The notes below the pieces were generated by a model, which did not search any database, was not told where the DNA came from, and saw nothing but the letters and a program-made list of their open reading frames with translations. From Bradyrhizobium sp. LHD-71 (GTDB taxonomy: Bacteria; Pseudomonadota; Alphaproteobacteria; Rhizobiales; Xanthobacteraceae): a stretch of 64,000 nt of DNA. A program made the position numbers and the translations under genes. The stretch covers positions 186,001 through 250,000 of the forward strand of contig NZ_JAVIFX010000006.1 of the NCBI RefSeq assembly GCF_031157255.1, in the 5' to 3' direction. Positions 29,600 through 40,663 of the stretch are shown in pieces; within the stretch, counting starts at the first letter, position 1, and each line of letters opens with the position of its first letter.

Positions 29600-29877
29600 C
29601 ACCGCAACGCGTTCGTTCTGACCTTCTAACTCTTTGATTCTTGGCGATATTTTTGAACGCCCAGCCGAACTTCTGCAGCGCAAGCGGTGGTCCAAATCTG
29701 GTTAAGCCCGGGCGTGATTGCGGCGGGTTTTGGGTAACAATCGGTAAGCAAGCGTGAGTGGCGAAAATTACCTTTGTCGGTATGTTCGCCGCGACGTTCG
29801 GGGAATCAACGTCAAATTTTGGGGTTGAACCGGCCCACTCCGTGAGCTGGCCGTGTTCAGAAGTAGGCGACGCGGGG
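29600..29877. other. Spacer between ftsZ terminator and lpxC
   Basis: The ftsZ-lpxC gap is 342 bp in all. Beyond the terminator I see no gene. An 11-bp direct repeat, GTAACAATCGG, occurs at 29542-29552 (before the terminator) and 29734-29744. The lpxC promoter should be here, but no convincing -35/-10 pair stands out. Confidence 0.4.
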
Positions 29878-30825
29878 ATGAAATTCAGCCGGCAAACCAC
29901 GCTTAGGTTGCCCGTCAGTGCGGCCGGTTTCGGCGTTCACTCTGGACAGCCGGCCACCCTGACCCTCAATCCCGCCGACGCCAATAGCGGCATCGTCTTC
30001 GTTCGCACAGGCCTCGATGGCAGTGACCGCGAAATTTCCGCGCGCCCTGAAGCCGTGATCGCCACCGATTTCGCGACCGTGCTCGGCGACCGGAATGGCC
30101 CGCTGGTTTCGACCGCCGAACATATCCTGGCCGCGCTGCGTGGCATGGGTGTGGACAACGCGATCGTCGAAGTCGACGGCCCGGAAGCGCCGATCATGGA
30201 CGGCAGCGCCGCGCCGTTTGTCGCGGCGATCGATCAGGCCGGCATCGTCGAACTGTCGGCGCCGCGCCGTTACATTGAGGTGCTGAAGACCGTGCAGGTC
30301 ACCTCCGGCAAGTCGTCGGGTGAAATCAGGCCTTATGCAAACGGCTTCCGCGCCGAGCTCGAAATTGCCTTCGACAATCCAATGATCGGTCGTCAGGCCT
30401 ACAGCCTCGATGTGACGCCGCAAGCTTTCCGCAAGGATATTTGCCGGGCCCGTACATTCGGCTGCATGGCCGACGTGGCGAAGCTCTGGAGCGCAGGCTA
30501 TGCGCGCGGCGCGTCGTTCGAGAATTCGGTCGTCGTGGACGAGGACCGTATCCTCAATCCTGAAGGCCTGCGCTACGCCGACGAGTTTGTGCGGCATAAG
30601 GTGCTGGATGCGATCGGTGACCTTGCGCTTGCGGGCCTGCCGTTGCTCGGCGCGTACCGCTCGGTGCGCGGTGGCCACAAGCTCAATCATGCCGTGCTGT
30701 GCGCGTTGATGGCTGATCGGACTGCGTGGCGGATTGTCGAGGCCGAGCGTCCGCGTCGCGCGCGCGGCCATGTGGAGGCCGTCGGCGGCCTCGCTGCGCC
30801 GGCATATGGCCCCGACGTATCCTGA
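29878..30825 (+). CDS. lpxC: UDP-3-O-acyl-GlcNAc deacetylase
   Basis: Zinc hydrolase for the committed step of lipid A synthesis. The ATG at 29878 (MKFSRQTTLR) gives 315 residues, the normal length; an in-frame start at 29758 would add 40 residues without homology. Zinc ligands are His82 (STAEHILAALRG), His240 and Asp244 (RHKVLDAIGD). The general acid histidine is in GGHKLNHAVLCALM. The FVRTGL and EAPIMDGSAAPFV blocks are standard. It is the first gene of the stretch lpxC-bamD-recN-ligA after the dcw terminator. Confidence 0.95.
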   Translation: MKFSRQTTLRLPVSAAGFGVHSGQPATLTLNPADANSGIVFVRTGLDGSDREISARPEAVIATDFATVLGDRNGPLVSTAEHILAALRGMGVDNAIVEVDGPEAPIMDGSAAPFVAAIDQAGIVELSAPRRYIEVLKTVQVTSGKSSGEIRPYANGFRAELEIAFDNPMIGRQAYSLDVTPQAFRKDICRARTFGCMADVAKLWSAGYARGASFENSVVVDEDRILNPEGLRYADEFVRHKVLDAIGDLALAGLPLLGAYRSVRGGHKLNHAVLCALMADRTAWRIVEAERPRRARGHVEAVGGLAAPAYGPDVS

Positions 30826-30996
30826 CGCGGTTCGTCTGCTCTGACGTCGCCGGCGAGCACCCAGCGCAGGGGATGACGAGAGGCTCTCAACCATGCCGCC
30901 TTAATGCGGGCGAAATGTCTGCGTATCCGGTTGGTTGGGGTAGACTTTTCGGTTATTTTCCGTTGACCAGTGACTGGACCTTGCTTGGCCCTGCGT

Positions 30997-31911
30997 ATGA
31001 AGGCTGAACCCTTGAAATCTCCAGCGAACGGCGGGCGCAAACTGCGGTTTGGGGTAGCCCTGCTGGCGCTGACCGTGCCGCTTGGCGCCTGCAGCTCTCT
31101 CGGTAGCTCTCTGGGCAGCTCCATGGACAGCATGGGCGGCGCCTGGAACAAGATTTTCGGCAAGGAAGACGTGCCGATCGATCAGCCGGCGGACAAGCTC
31201 TACAACGAAGGACTTTACCTTCTCAACCAGGAGAAGAAGTCGGTCGCCGCCGCCAAGCGCTTCGAGGAAGTGGACCGACAGCATCCCTATTCGGACCTCG
31301 CGCGCAAGTCGCTGCTGATGTCCGCCTACGCTCATTACGAGGCGCAGGACTATGATTCGACGATCGGTGCGGCTCAGCGCTACATCACGCTGCATCCGGG
31401 CAGCCCGGATGCCGCCTATGCGCAGTATCTGATCGCCGCCTCGCATTTCGACCAGATTCCGGACATCGCCCGCGATCAGGGCCGCACGGAAAAGGCGATC
31501 GCCTCGCTGGAAGAGGTCGTGCGCAAGTATCCGGATTCCGAATATGCGGGCGCCGCACGGCGCAAGCTGGAATCGGCACGCGACCAGCTCGCCGGCAAGG
31601 AAATGGACATCGGCCGCTATTATATGGAGCGGCGCGATTTCACCGGTGCGATCAATCGTTACAAGACCGTGGTGACGCAATATCAACGTACGCGTCACGT
31701 CGAGGAGGCGCTGGCGCGACTGGCCGAGGCCTATATGGCGATCGGCATCGTCCACGAGGCGCAGACTGCGGCTGCCTTGCTTGGCCACAACTTTCCTGAA
31801 AGCCAGTGGTACAAGGACACGTATAATCTTGTAAAATCGCAGGGTCTCGAACCGAGCGAGAACAAGGGGTCCTGGATGAGCCGGGCGCTCCGGAAGATTG
31901 GTCTCGGCTGA
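30997..31911 (+). CDS. bamD: Outer membrane assembly lipoprotein BamD
   Basis: Essential periplasmic lipoprotein of the BAM complex that inserts beta-barrel proteins into the outer membrane. From the ATG at 30997 the 304 residues begin with a lipoprotein signal (LLALTVPLGAC, lipid Cys32). An in-frame ATG at 30970 adds nine residues before the signal and is less likely. Residues ~60-290 form the TPR-like repeats, with YNEGLYLLNQEKKSVAAAKRFEEVDRQ..., HPYSDLA, SDYLIAASHFDQI-type blocks (AQYLIAASHFDQIPD) and IGRYYMERRDFTGAINRY. recN follows 12 bp later. Confidence 0.94.
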   Translation: MKAEPLKSPANGGRKLRFGVALLALTVPLGACSSLGSSLGSSMDSMGGAWNKIFGKEDVPIDQPADKLYNEGLYLLNQEKKSVAAAKRFEEVDRQHPYSDLARKSLLMSAYAHYEAQDYDSTIGAAQRYITLHPGSPDAAYAQYLIAASHFDQIPDIARDQGRTEKAIASLEEVVRKYPDSEYAGAARRKLESARDQLAGKEMDIGRYYMERRDFTGAINRYKTVVTQYQRTRHVEEALARLAEAYMAIGIVHEAQTAAALLGHNFPESQWYKDTYNLVKSQGLEPSENKGSWMSRALRKIGLG

Positions 31912-31923
31912 GGTTCTCCCTGA

Positions 31924-33597
31924 ATGCTCTCGCGTCTTTCGATCCGCGACATTGTGCTGATCGAACGGCTCGATATCGATTTCGCGCGCGGCCTTGCGGT
32001 GCTGACCGGCGAGACAGGCGCCGGCAAGTCGATCTTGCTCGACGCCTTCGCGCTGGCGCTCGGCGGGCGCGGCGATGCCGGCCTCGTGCGGCAGGGTGTG
32101 GAGCAGGGGCAGGTGACTGCGGCATTCGACGTGCCCAAGCAGCATCCGGCCGCGAAACTTCTTAGCGAGAACGGTCTCGACGACACCGGTGAGATGATTC
32201 TGCGCCGCGTTCAGTTGGCGGACGGCCGCACACGCGCATTCATCAACGACCAGGCCATCAGCGTGCAGACGCTCAAGGCCGTCGGTGCGGCGCTGGTTGA
32301 AATTCACGGCCAGCACGACGAGCGCGCGCTGGTCGATGCCTCGACGCACCGTCGGCTGCTCGACGCATTCGCAGGTCTCGAGAAGGACGCCGCAACCGTT
32401 CTCGCGTTGTGGGAGGCGCGCCGCGAGGCGTCGTCGGCGCTCGAGGCGCATCGCGCAGGAATCGAACGCGCCGCGCGCGAGGCCGATTATCTGCGCCACT
32501 CGTCAGAAGAGTTGACGCGGCTCGCGCCGCAGGCTGGCGAAGAAACCGCGCTCGCCGAACGGCGCACGACGATGATGCAGAGCGAGAAGATCGCCGGTGA
32601 CCTGCGCGAGGCGCAGGCTGCGGTCGGCGGTCAGCAATCGCCGGTGCCGCTGCTGGCGGCCGCGGCACGCAAGCTGGAACGCCGCGCTGCGAACTCGCCG
32701 CAACTGGTGCAGCCGGCAATCGCCGCCATCGATGCCGCACTCAATGCACTTGCGGAAGCGGACCAGCACCTGAACGCCGCGCTCAGCGCAGCCGACTTCG
32801 ATCCGGCAGAACTGGAGCGGATCGAGGAGCGGCTGTTCGCGTTGCGTGCCGCTTCGCGAAAGTTCTCGACGCCGGTCGACGACCTGGCGGTGCTCGCGCA
32901 GCGCTTCGCGGCCGACCTGGTGCTGATCGACAAAGGTGCTGAACGGCTGAAGGAGCTGGAGAAGGCCACCACTGAGGCCGACAAACGCTTTCGGGCGGCG
33001 GCGGAAAAGCTCTCGGCCGCGCGGACCAAGGCGGCGGAGAAGCTGAACAAGGCCGTCAACGCCGAGCTTGCGCCGCTGAAGCTGGAGCGGGCGAAATTCT
33101 CGACCCAGGTCGAGACCGATCCGCAAGGCGCAGGGCCGAGCGGTTTCGATCGCGTGGAATTCTGGGTGCAGACCAATCCGGGCACGCGTCCGGGGCCGAT
33201 GATGAAGGTCGCCTCCGGCGGCGAGCTTTCGCGCTTTCTGCTGGCGCTGAAGGTGGTGCTGTCCGATCGCGGCTCGGCGCCTACGCTGGTGTTCGATGAG
33301 ATCGACACCGGCGTCGGTGGGGCAGTTGCAGATGCCATCGGCGGACGCCTGGCGCGGCTTGCACAGAAGGTGCAGGTCATGGCGGTAACGCATGCGCCGC
33401 AGGTGGCTGCACGTGCTGACCAGCATCTGCTCATCACCAAGGATGCGCTCGACAAGGGCAAGCGCGTGACGACCCGCGTCGCAGCGCTTGCCGCGGACAA
33501 GCGTCGCGAGGAGATCGCGCGCATGCTGGCCGGCGCCGAGATCACCGCCGAAGCTCGCGCCGCCGCGGAGCGGCTGATGAAGGCGGCGGCGGGATAG
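31924..33597 (+). CDS. recN: DNA repair ATPase RecN
   Basis: SMC-like protein acting in double-strand break repair. The 557 residues have an N-terminal ATPase half with MLSRLSIRDIVLIERLDIDF and Walker A TGETGAGKSILLDA (~31). A central coiled-coil (~150-400), rich in Ala, Glu and Leu, follows. The C-terminal half carries ASGGELSRFLLALKVVL (ABC signature) and Walker B TLVFDEIDTGVGGAVADAIG (~455), then VMAVTHAPQVAA. It lies 12 bp after bamD, an order common in alphaproteobacteria. Confidence 0.96.
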   Translation: MLSRLSIRDIVLIERLDIDFARGLAVLTGETGAGKSILLDAFALALGGRGDAGLVRQGVEQGQVTAAFDVPKQHPAAKLLSENGLDDTGEMILRRVQLADGRTRAFINDQAISVQTLKAVGAALVEIHGQHDERALVDASTHRRLLDAFAGLEKDAATVLALWEARREASSALEAHRAGIERAAREADYLRHSSEELTRLAPQAGEETALAERRTTMMQSEKIAGDLREAQAAVGGQQSPVPLLAAAARKLERRAANSPQLVQPAIAAIDAALNALAEADQHLNAALSAADFDPAELERIEERLFALRAASRKFSTPVDDLAVLAQRFAADLVLIDKGAERLKELEKATTEADKRFRAAAEKLSAARTKAAEKLNKAVNAELAPLKLERAKFSTQVETDPQGAGPSGFDRVEFWVQTNPGTRPGPMMKVASGGELSRFLLALKVVLSDRGSAPTLVFDEIDTGVGGAVADAIGGRLARLAQKVQVMAVTHAPQVAARADQHLLITKDALDKGKRVTTRVAALAADKRREEIARMLAGAEITAEARAAAERLMKAAAG

Positions 33598-33619
33598 TTT
33601 GTGCGCCTTGGCCTCCTGA

Positions 33620-35872
<2,253 letters not shown>

Positions 35873-35937
35873 CGGAGATCGTGCAAGGCAACGGCGGCTC
35901 GCGCGACGTGGTAGTTGCTCCGTCATTGCCCCGAGTT

Positions 35938-36026
35938 CGTCATTGCGAGCGCAGCGAAGCAATCCAGCACTGTGTCTGCCGCGGCCGCCGCGCTGGATTG
36001 CTTCGGGCGGCGCCCTCGCAATGACG
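35938..36026. repeat. Alphaproteobacterial palindromic intergenic repeat
   Basis: CGTCATTGCGAG at 35938 and CTCGCAATGACG ending 36026 form inverted ends. Inside, GCGAAGCAATCCAGC pairs with GCTGGATTGCTTCG. This mosaic palindrome is a very common intergenic element in Bradyrhizobium-like genomes. It lies between the converging ligA and MFS genes and may also act as a bidirectional stop. Confidence 0.75.
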
Positions 36027-36078
36027 AGAATGGCCATGGCGACGCCGTTCTTCGAACGGTTATGCCTCGCAACGACGG

Positions 36079-37326
36079 CTATCGCCGCTCGTATCTGGAG
36101 ATTAGCACCGCCACCACGGCCGCGCACAACAGCGACAGGATCAGGCCCGCCAGATTGAGCGGCACTGTCGTCGCATAGTCGCCACCGAGATGCGCGCCGA
36201 CCTGCGAGACGATAGCGCCGAAGCCCATCTGCACGAAGCCGAGCACGCCGGACGCGGTGCCTGCCGCCTGCGGTCGTACGCTGACGGCGCCTGCGGCGAC
36301 GTTCGACATGACGTAGCCGTTGCCGTAAGCGACGATCATCTGCGTGACGAAGAACCACGCCGGGTCGGTGTTGAGGCCGGCAAGGCCCCACGTCAGGTTC
36401 AATGCCGAACCGGCGATCTGCATGACCAGACCGATCCAGATCATGCGGTGACCGCCGAGCTTCGGTGTCAGCCGCGCCGACGTGAGGTTTCCGGCCATGT
36501 AGGCGATCGATCCCAGCGCGAACCAGGCGCCGTACTCGGCGCTGGACCGGCCCATCTGAATAATCGCGACATAGGCGCCGCCGGAGGCGAAGATGAAGAA
36601 CGTTGCCGCCGCGAGCGCTTGCGCGATGACGAAGCCATGATATTGCGGGCTCGCGATCAAGGCCCGCACGTCCGACAGGAAGCCGGCCGGGCCGGGACCG
36701 GCGGGAGCGCGGCGCGTTTCCGGCAGTGTCACGCAGGCCCACAGGAAAACCAACAACGACACCGCGCCGAGAAACCAGAAGATCGCGCGCCAGCCATAGA
36801 CAGTCTCGAGCACGCCGCCGAAGAACGGACCGATCATCGGTGCGATCATCATGCTGCCGACGACGATGCCGATCATCGATGCGGCACGGTCCCGGTCATA
36901 GAGGTCGCGAATCATCGCGCGGCCGACGGCGAGCCCGGAGGCTGCGCCCAGCGCCTGCACGATCCGCGCAGCGATGACCTGCGGCAGCGTTTCGGCGAAA
37001 ATGCCCGCAGCGTTCGACACCACCATCAGAAGCAGGCCGGCGAGGATCACCGGCCTTCGGCCGAATTTGTCGGATAGAGGTCCAACCACCAGTTGCGAAC
37101 AGGCGAGCCCGACGAGATAAAGCGAGATGGTCAGTTGCGCGACCGCGATGTCCTCGCGGAAGTAGGCGGCAAGCGCCGGCAGCGCCGGCATGATCGCCTG
37201 CATCGACATCGGCCCAAGGCCGCTCATGGCGATCAGCAGGACCAGAAATCCGGCCGGTACACCTGTGGCAGGGGTCGCTGCAGCTTTCGAGGCGGCACTG
37301 TCGGCCTTGAGTGTGTCGTCAGTCAC
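36079..37326 (-). CDS. MFS drug-resistance transporter, Bcr/CflA type
   Basis: Proton-driven exporter with twelve predicted membrane helices. I use the GTG at 37326 (VTDDTLKADS), giving 415 residues, the usual family length; the in-frame ATG at 37458 would add 44 residues that do not resemble the family. After helix 1 (FLVLLIAMSGLGPMSMQAIMPALPAL), the DHA1 motif A between helices 2 and 3 reads GPLSDKFGRRPVILAG (~100). Motif C-like glycines follow in helix 5 (GVLETVYGW region). Substrates of Bcr/CflA proteins range from bicyclomycin to sulfonamides and cysteine; none can be chosen here. The gene stands alone, 79 bp downstream of pepP. Confidence 0.85.
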   Translation of the reverse strand: MTDDTLKADSAASKAAATPATGVPAGFLVLLIAMSGLGPMSMQAIMPALPALAAYFREDIAVAQLTISLYLVGLACSQLVVGPLSDKFGRRPVILAGLLLMVVSNAAGIFAETLPQVIAARIVQALGAASGLAVGRAMIRDLYDRDRAASMIGIVVGSMMIAPMIGPFFGGVLETVYGWRAIFWFLGAVSLLVFLWACVTLPETRRAPAGPGPAGFLSDVRALIASPQYHGFVIAQALAAATFFIFASGGAYVAIIQMGRSSAEYGAWFALGSIAYMAGNLTSARLTPKLGGHRMIWIGLVMQIAGSALNLTWGLAGLNTDPAWFFVTQMIVAYGNGYVMSNVAAGAVSVRPQAAGTASGVLGFVQMGFGAIVSQVGAHLGGDYATTVPLNLAGLILSLLCAAVVAVLISRYERR

Positions 37327-37405
37327 CGCGATGAGAATCCAGGATCGCCTCGACGTTCCGGGACCGCAGGCAAAGCCTGCGACGCGCAACCTCGATGTGA
37401 TGGAA

Positions 37406-39235
37406 CTAGCCGGCAAGCGGCATGGTCGCCGCATCCAACCAGTCACGGGTCGCATCATCGAGCGCGCCGCGCAACGTGGTGCGCACGCGCATGTGGTATG
37501 CGTCCAGCCAGGCGATTTCTTCGTCTTTCATCGAGGCGACATCGATCAGCCGTCGGTCGATCGGCGCGAGCGTGAGTGCCTCGAAACCGTTCATCGGTTT
37601 CTCGGCGCCGACGATCTCCTTCGCCACAACTAGCTCCAGGTTTTCGATGCGGATGCCGTATTCGCCGGTCTTGTAGTAGCCCGGCTCGTTCGACAGGATC
37701 ATGCCGCGCTTCAGCGGTGTCGTGCCAAGCTTGGATATGCGCGCCGGACCCTCATGCACCGACAGGTAGCTGCCGACGCCATGCCCGGTGCCGTGCTCGA
37801 AATCGAGGCCCGTCTGCCAGAGGTATTGCCGCGCGAAGGCGTCGATCTGCGCGCCGGTCGTGCCATCAGGGAAAATCGCGCGCGCGATCGCAAGATGACC
37901 GCGCAGCACGCGAGTGAAGCGGTCGCGCATTTCCGCGGTCGGTTCGCCCACCGCTATCGTGCGCGTCACGTCGGTGGTCCCGTCCTGATACTGCGCGCCG
38001 GAATCGATCAGCAGCAGCTCGCCGGGGCGAATGCGGCGGTTGGTCCTGCGCGTCACTCGATAGTGCACGATCGCGCCGTTGGGGCCTGAGCCGGCGATGG
38101 TCGGAAACGAGACGTCCCTCAATGCGCCGGTGTCACGGCGGAAGGTTTCTAGCGCTTCGACTGCATCGATCTCCGTCAACTGGCCGCCGGGCGCCTCGCG
38201 ATCCAGCCAGAACAGGAACCGCGCCAGCGCCGCGCCGTCGCGCTCATGCGCGCTGCGGGTGCCGGCAATTTCGGTCGTGTTCTTCACCGCTTTTAGAAGC
38301 GCGACCGGATCGCTGCCGCGCAAGGGCTTGCCGCCGGCCTCGATAATCAAGCGGCTCAACGCATCGGCGCCGGTGGCGGCATCGATGGCGATCGCAGCTC
38401 CGCTCTCTGCCAGGCGCCTCAGATGCGGCACAAGCTGATCCGGTTCGGTAACGTCGGCATTGCGCTCGAGATGATCGCGTGCGCTGTTCGACAGCTTGCG
38501 CGCGTCGATGAACACCGTCGGCCGCCCGTCCTTCGGCACCAGCGCATAGGAGAGCGGCAGCGGCGTATGCGCGACGTCGGCGCCGCGAATGTTGAACGTC
38601 CATGCCACCGCGTGCGGATCGGACATCACCAGTGCATCGGCGCGCGCTTTCGCGATCTCGTCGTGAATGCGGGCGAGCTTCACGGTCTCAGCGTCACCTG
38701 CGAACTTCAGCTCATGCACCGAGACCTGTCCGAGCGGCGGGGCCGGCCGTTCCAGCCAGACCGTATCGACCGGGTTGGTCTCCACCGCGACCAGTTCTGC
38801 GCCGGCCTTGATGCAGGCGGTCTGCAGCCGCTCCACTGCCGCCGAAGTGTGCAGCCAGGGATCAAATCCAAGGCGATCGCCGGGCTTCAATTCTTGCGCC
38901 AGCCAGAGCTCCGGCGGCGGATCGACGAGTGAAGCAACCGTCCAGGCGGCCGTGTCGATCTGCTGGGCGGCCTGCAGCGTATAGCGGCCGTCGACAAACA
39001 GCACCGCGCGGTCGGCCAGCACGACTGCAAGCCCAGCCGACCCTGTGAAGCCCGACAGCCAGGCCAGGCGTTCGTCCGAGGGCGGGACATACTCGTTTTG
39101 ATGGCTGTCGGCGCGGGGGACCACGAATCCCGTCAGATTGCGGCGCGTCAGCTCCTCACGCAGGGCGGCCAAGCGGGCGCCCAGCGCCACGCCGCCTTCC
39201 GGATCCTCGAACGTCTGGAAATGCGCTTCAAACAT
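37406..39235 (-). CDS. pepP: Xaa-Pro aminopeptidase (aminopeptidase P, three-domain form)
   Basis: Metalloprotease releasing N-terminal residues linked to proline. From the ATG at 39235 (MFEAHFQTFEDPEGG) it has 609 residues, matching the long eukaryote-like form with two creatinase N-domains (~1-310) and a pita-bread catalytic domain (~315-540). Metal ligands: the two Asp in LLIDSGAQYQDGTTDVTRT, His in GTGHGVGSYLSVHEGP, and the two Glu in ILSNEPGYY and IRIENLELV. Upstream in-frame ATGs at 39238 and 39265 exist; none has a clear ribosome site. Probably cytoplasmic, since no signal is seen. Confidence 0.92.
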   Translation of the reverse strand: MFEAHFQTFEDPEGGVALGARLAALREELTRRNLTGFVVPRADSHQNEYVPPSDERLAWLSGFTGSAGLAVVLADRAVLFVDGRYTLQAAQQIDTAAWTVASLVDPPPELWLAQELKPGDRLGFDPWLHTSAAVERLQTACIKAGAELVAVETNPVDTVWLERPAPPLGQVSVHELKFAGDAETVKLARIHDEIAKARADALVMSDPHAVAWTFNIRGADVAHTPLPLSYALVPKDGRPTVFIDARKLSNSARDHLERNADVTEPDQLVPHLRRLAESGAAIAIDAATGADALSRLIIEAGGKPLRGSDPVALLKAVKNTTEIAGTRSAHERDGAALARFLFWLDREAPGGQLTEIDAVEALETFRRDTGALRDVSFPTIAGSGPNGAIVHYRVTRRTNRRIRPGELLLIDSGAQYQDGTTDVTRTIAVGEPTAEMRDRFTRVLRGHLAIARAIFPDGTTGAQIDAFARQYLWQTGLDFEHGTGHGVGSYLSVHEGPARISKLGTTPLKRGMILSNEPGYYKTGEYGIRIENLELVVAKEIVGAEKPMNGFEALTLAPIDRRLIDVASMKDEEIAWLDAYHMRVRTTLRGALDDATRDWLDAATMPLAG

Positions 39236-39430
39236 CATCGCGTTTCTATCGTCAAAATCCCGCACGATCCATGCATAGCACGTTCAGGACCCGCACAGGA
39301 TTGCATGCGCAAAACCGCCCGAAGGCTTTGCCAGCCGGCCCGGAACTGACTAAACATACGACGTTTCAATGACAACGCGACTGGGGAAATGCCTTAGAGG
39401 TGTTCCAGCTCAACGACGAGGGGAAGCACC

Positions 39431-39637
39431 ATGCCTGCCTTTACGTTCGAGAAGATTTCGCCGCCCGCCGAGCTCGAAACGCACGGATCGATCTCTGCTC
39501 CTGCACGCCGGAGTGCAATCGCCCGTTTTTTTGACCGGCTGACGGCAGCACGGCTGCGGAAACCCGATGGCCAGGTTCGCGAAAGCCAGTTTCGTAAAAT
39601 TCAAAGATTGAGGCATAAATACCGCAAGCAGCGGTGA
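39431..39637 (+). CDS. Small basic protein, function unknown
   Basis: A strong ribosome site (GAGGGGAAG) 6 bp before the ATG opens a 68-residue frame, MPAFTFEKISPPAELETHG..., with a basic C-terminal half (RHKYRKQR end). The first ten residues resemble short hypothetical proteins I know from related genomes, but I cannot name a domain. It lies in the gap between the divergent pepP gene and the converging prmA, on the opposite strand to both. Its charge suggests nucleic-acid or membrane-surface binding; that is inference only. Confidence 0.65.
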   Translation: MPAFTFEKISPPAELETHGSISAPARRSAIARFFDRLTAARLRKPDGQVRESQFRKIQRLRHKYRKQR

Positions 39638-39653
39638 GCTTGATGCCGGCATC

Positions 39654-40538
39654 TTATCCGCGTTTCAGCAGCAAGCTCGTCCATCCCTCCAGTTCGATGC
39701 GCCTCTGCAAGATCAGCCCGTTTGCGCGGTAGGCGCTGACAACGCCGTTTGCTTGGGAGGGCAGCAGGCCAGACAGGATCACGGTCGCCGTCCTGTCGAG
39801 ATGTGTGCGCATTGGCGTGGCGAGCCGCTTCAGTGGATTGGCCAGAATATTCGCGAGCACCAGATCAAACGGGCCGCGACGCTTGAACGCCGGCGCGCCG
39901 AAACCCGGTGCGCAGATTGCTTCGATCAGATTGCCGGCCCGGTTCAGGCGCGCGTTCTCGCGCGCGGTGATTGCGGCGCGCCGATCGATGTCGCTGGCGA
40001 GAACGCGTTGACGCAAGGCCTTTGCCGCTGCGATCGCCAGCACACCGGTGCCGGTGCCGAGATCGAGCACCCGTCGCGGCTGCCTCACTTGCAGCACGTC
40101 ATCGAGCAGTTCGAGGCAGCCGCGCGTCGTGCCGTGATGGCCGGTGCCGAAGGCGAGCGCCGCCTCGATTTCGATGCCGATCCGGTTGCCCGCGACGCGA
40201 TGCCGGTCGTGCGAGCCGTGCACGATGAAGCGGCCCGCCTCGACCGGCTGCAACCCTTCAAGGCTTGCCTTCACCCAGTCCTTCGCCTCGACCGCCTCGA
40301 AGCGCATCGTCGCCGCGGTGGCATCGTCTGAAGCCAGCGCCACGAGGTGGCGTACAGCCGTTTCGTCCGGCGGCTCGCCAAAATGGATGGTGATGTCCCA
40401 GCCGCCGCCGGCGTTCTCGAAGGTCGCAACCGCGGTCTCGCCGTTATCGAACGCTTCCGACAGGATATCGGCGATGCGCCGCGCATTGTGCTCGTCGGCC
40501 ATCGCCAGGATTGCGCGGGTGGAACGTTCAGAGCTCAT
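39654..40538 (-). CDS. prmA: Ribosomal protein L11 methyltransferase
   Basis: Trimethylates lysines and the N-terminus of ribosomal protein L11. The 294 residues show a small N-terminal recognition domain (~1-95), then LEIEAALAFGTGHHGTTRGCL-type block (IEAALAFGTGHHGTTR, ~130) and the SAM-binding motif VLDLGTGTGVLAIAAAK (~158). The DLVLANILANPL motif (~225), characteristic of PrmA-like methyltransferases, follows. The upstream gap contains a perfect DnaA-box-like 9-mer 10 bp before the start. Confidence 0.92.
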   Translation of the reverse strand: MSSERSTRAILAMADEHNARRIADILSEAFDNGETAVATFENAGGGWDITIHFGEPPDETAVRHLVALASDDATAATMRFEAVEAKDWVKASLEGLQPVEAGRFIVHGSHDRHRVAGNRIGIEIEAALAFGTGHHGTTRGCLELLDDVLQVRQPRRVLDLGTGTGVLAIAAAKALRQRVLASDIDRRAAITARENARLNRAGNLIEAICAPGFGAPAFKRRGPFDLVLANILANPLKRLATPMRTHLDRTATVILSGLLPSQANGVVSAYRANGLILQRRIELEGWTSLLLKRG

Positions 40539-40547
40539 GTCGCCAAC

Positions 40548-40659
40548 TTATCCACATTTCATCCCGGGCTTTTGCACAGCCTGTCCCCAAGGTCTTCAAC
40601 AGCTTGCCAACACCGTTGTCCAGCTGGTTATGCCCGGCTTGTCCCAATGGTTATCCAGC
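40548..40659. promoter_or_regulatory. DnaA-box-like cluster upstream of prmA
   Basis: TTATCCACA at 40548-40556 equals the strong DnaA box consensus. Degenerate relatives in the same orientation follow: CTGTCCCCA (40581), TTGTCCAGC (40616), TTATGCCCG (40628), TTGTCCCAA (40639) and TTATCCAGC (40651). They fill the 125-bp gap between prmA and the oxidoreductase gene. The gap is too small and too GC-rich for an obvious origin; a DnaA-regulated promoter or titration site is possible. Confidence 0.35.
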
Positions 40660-40663
40660 GGGC

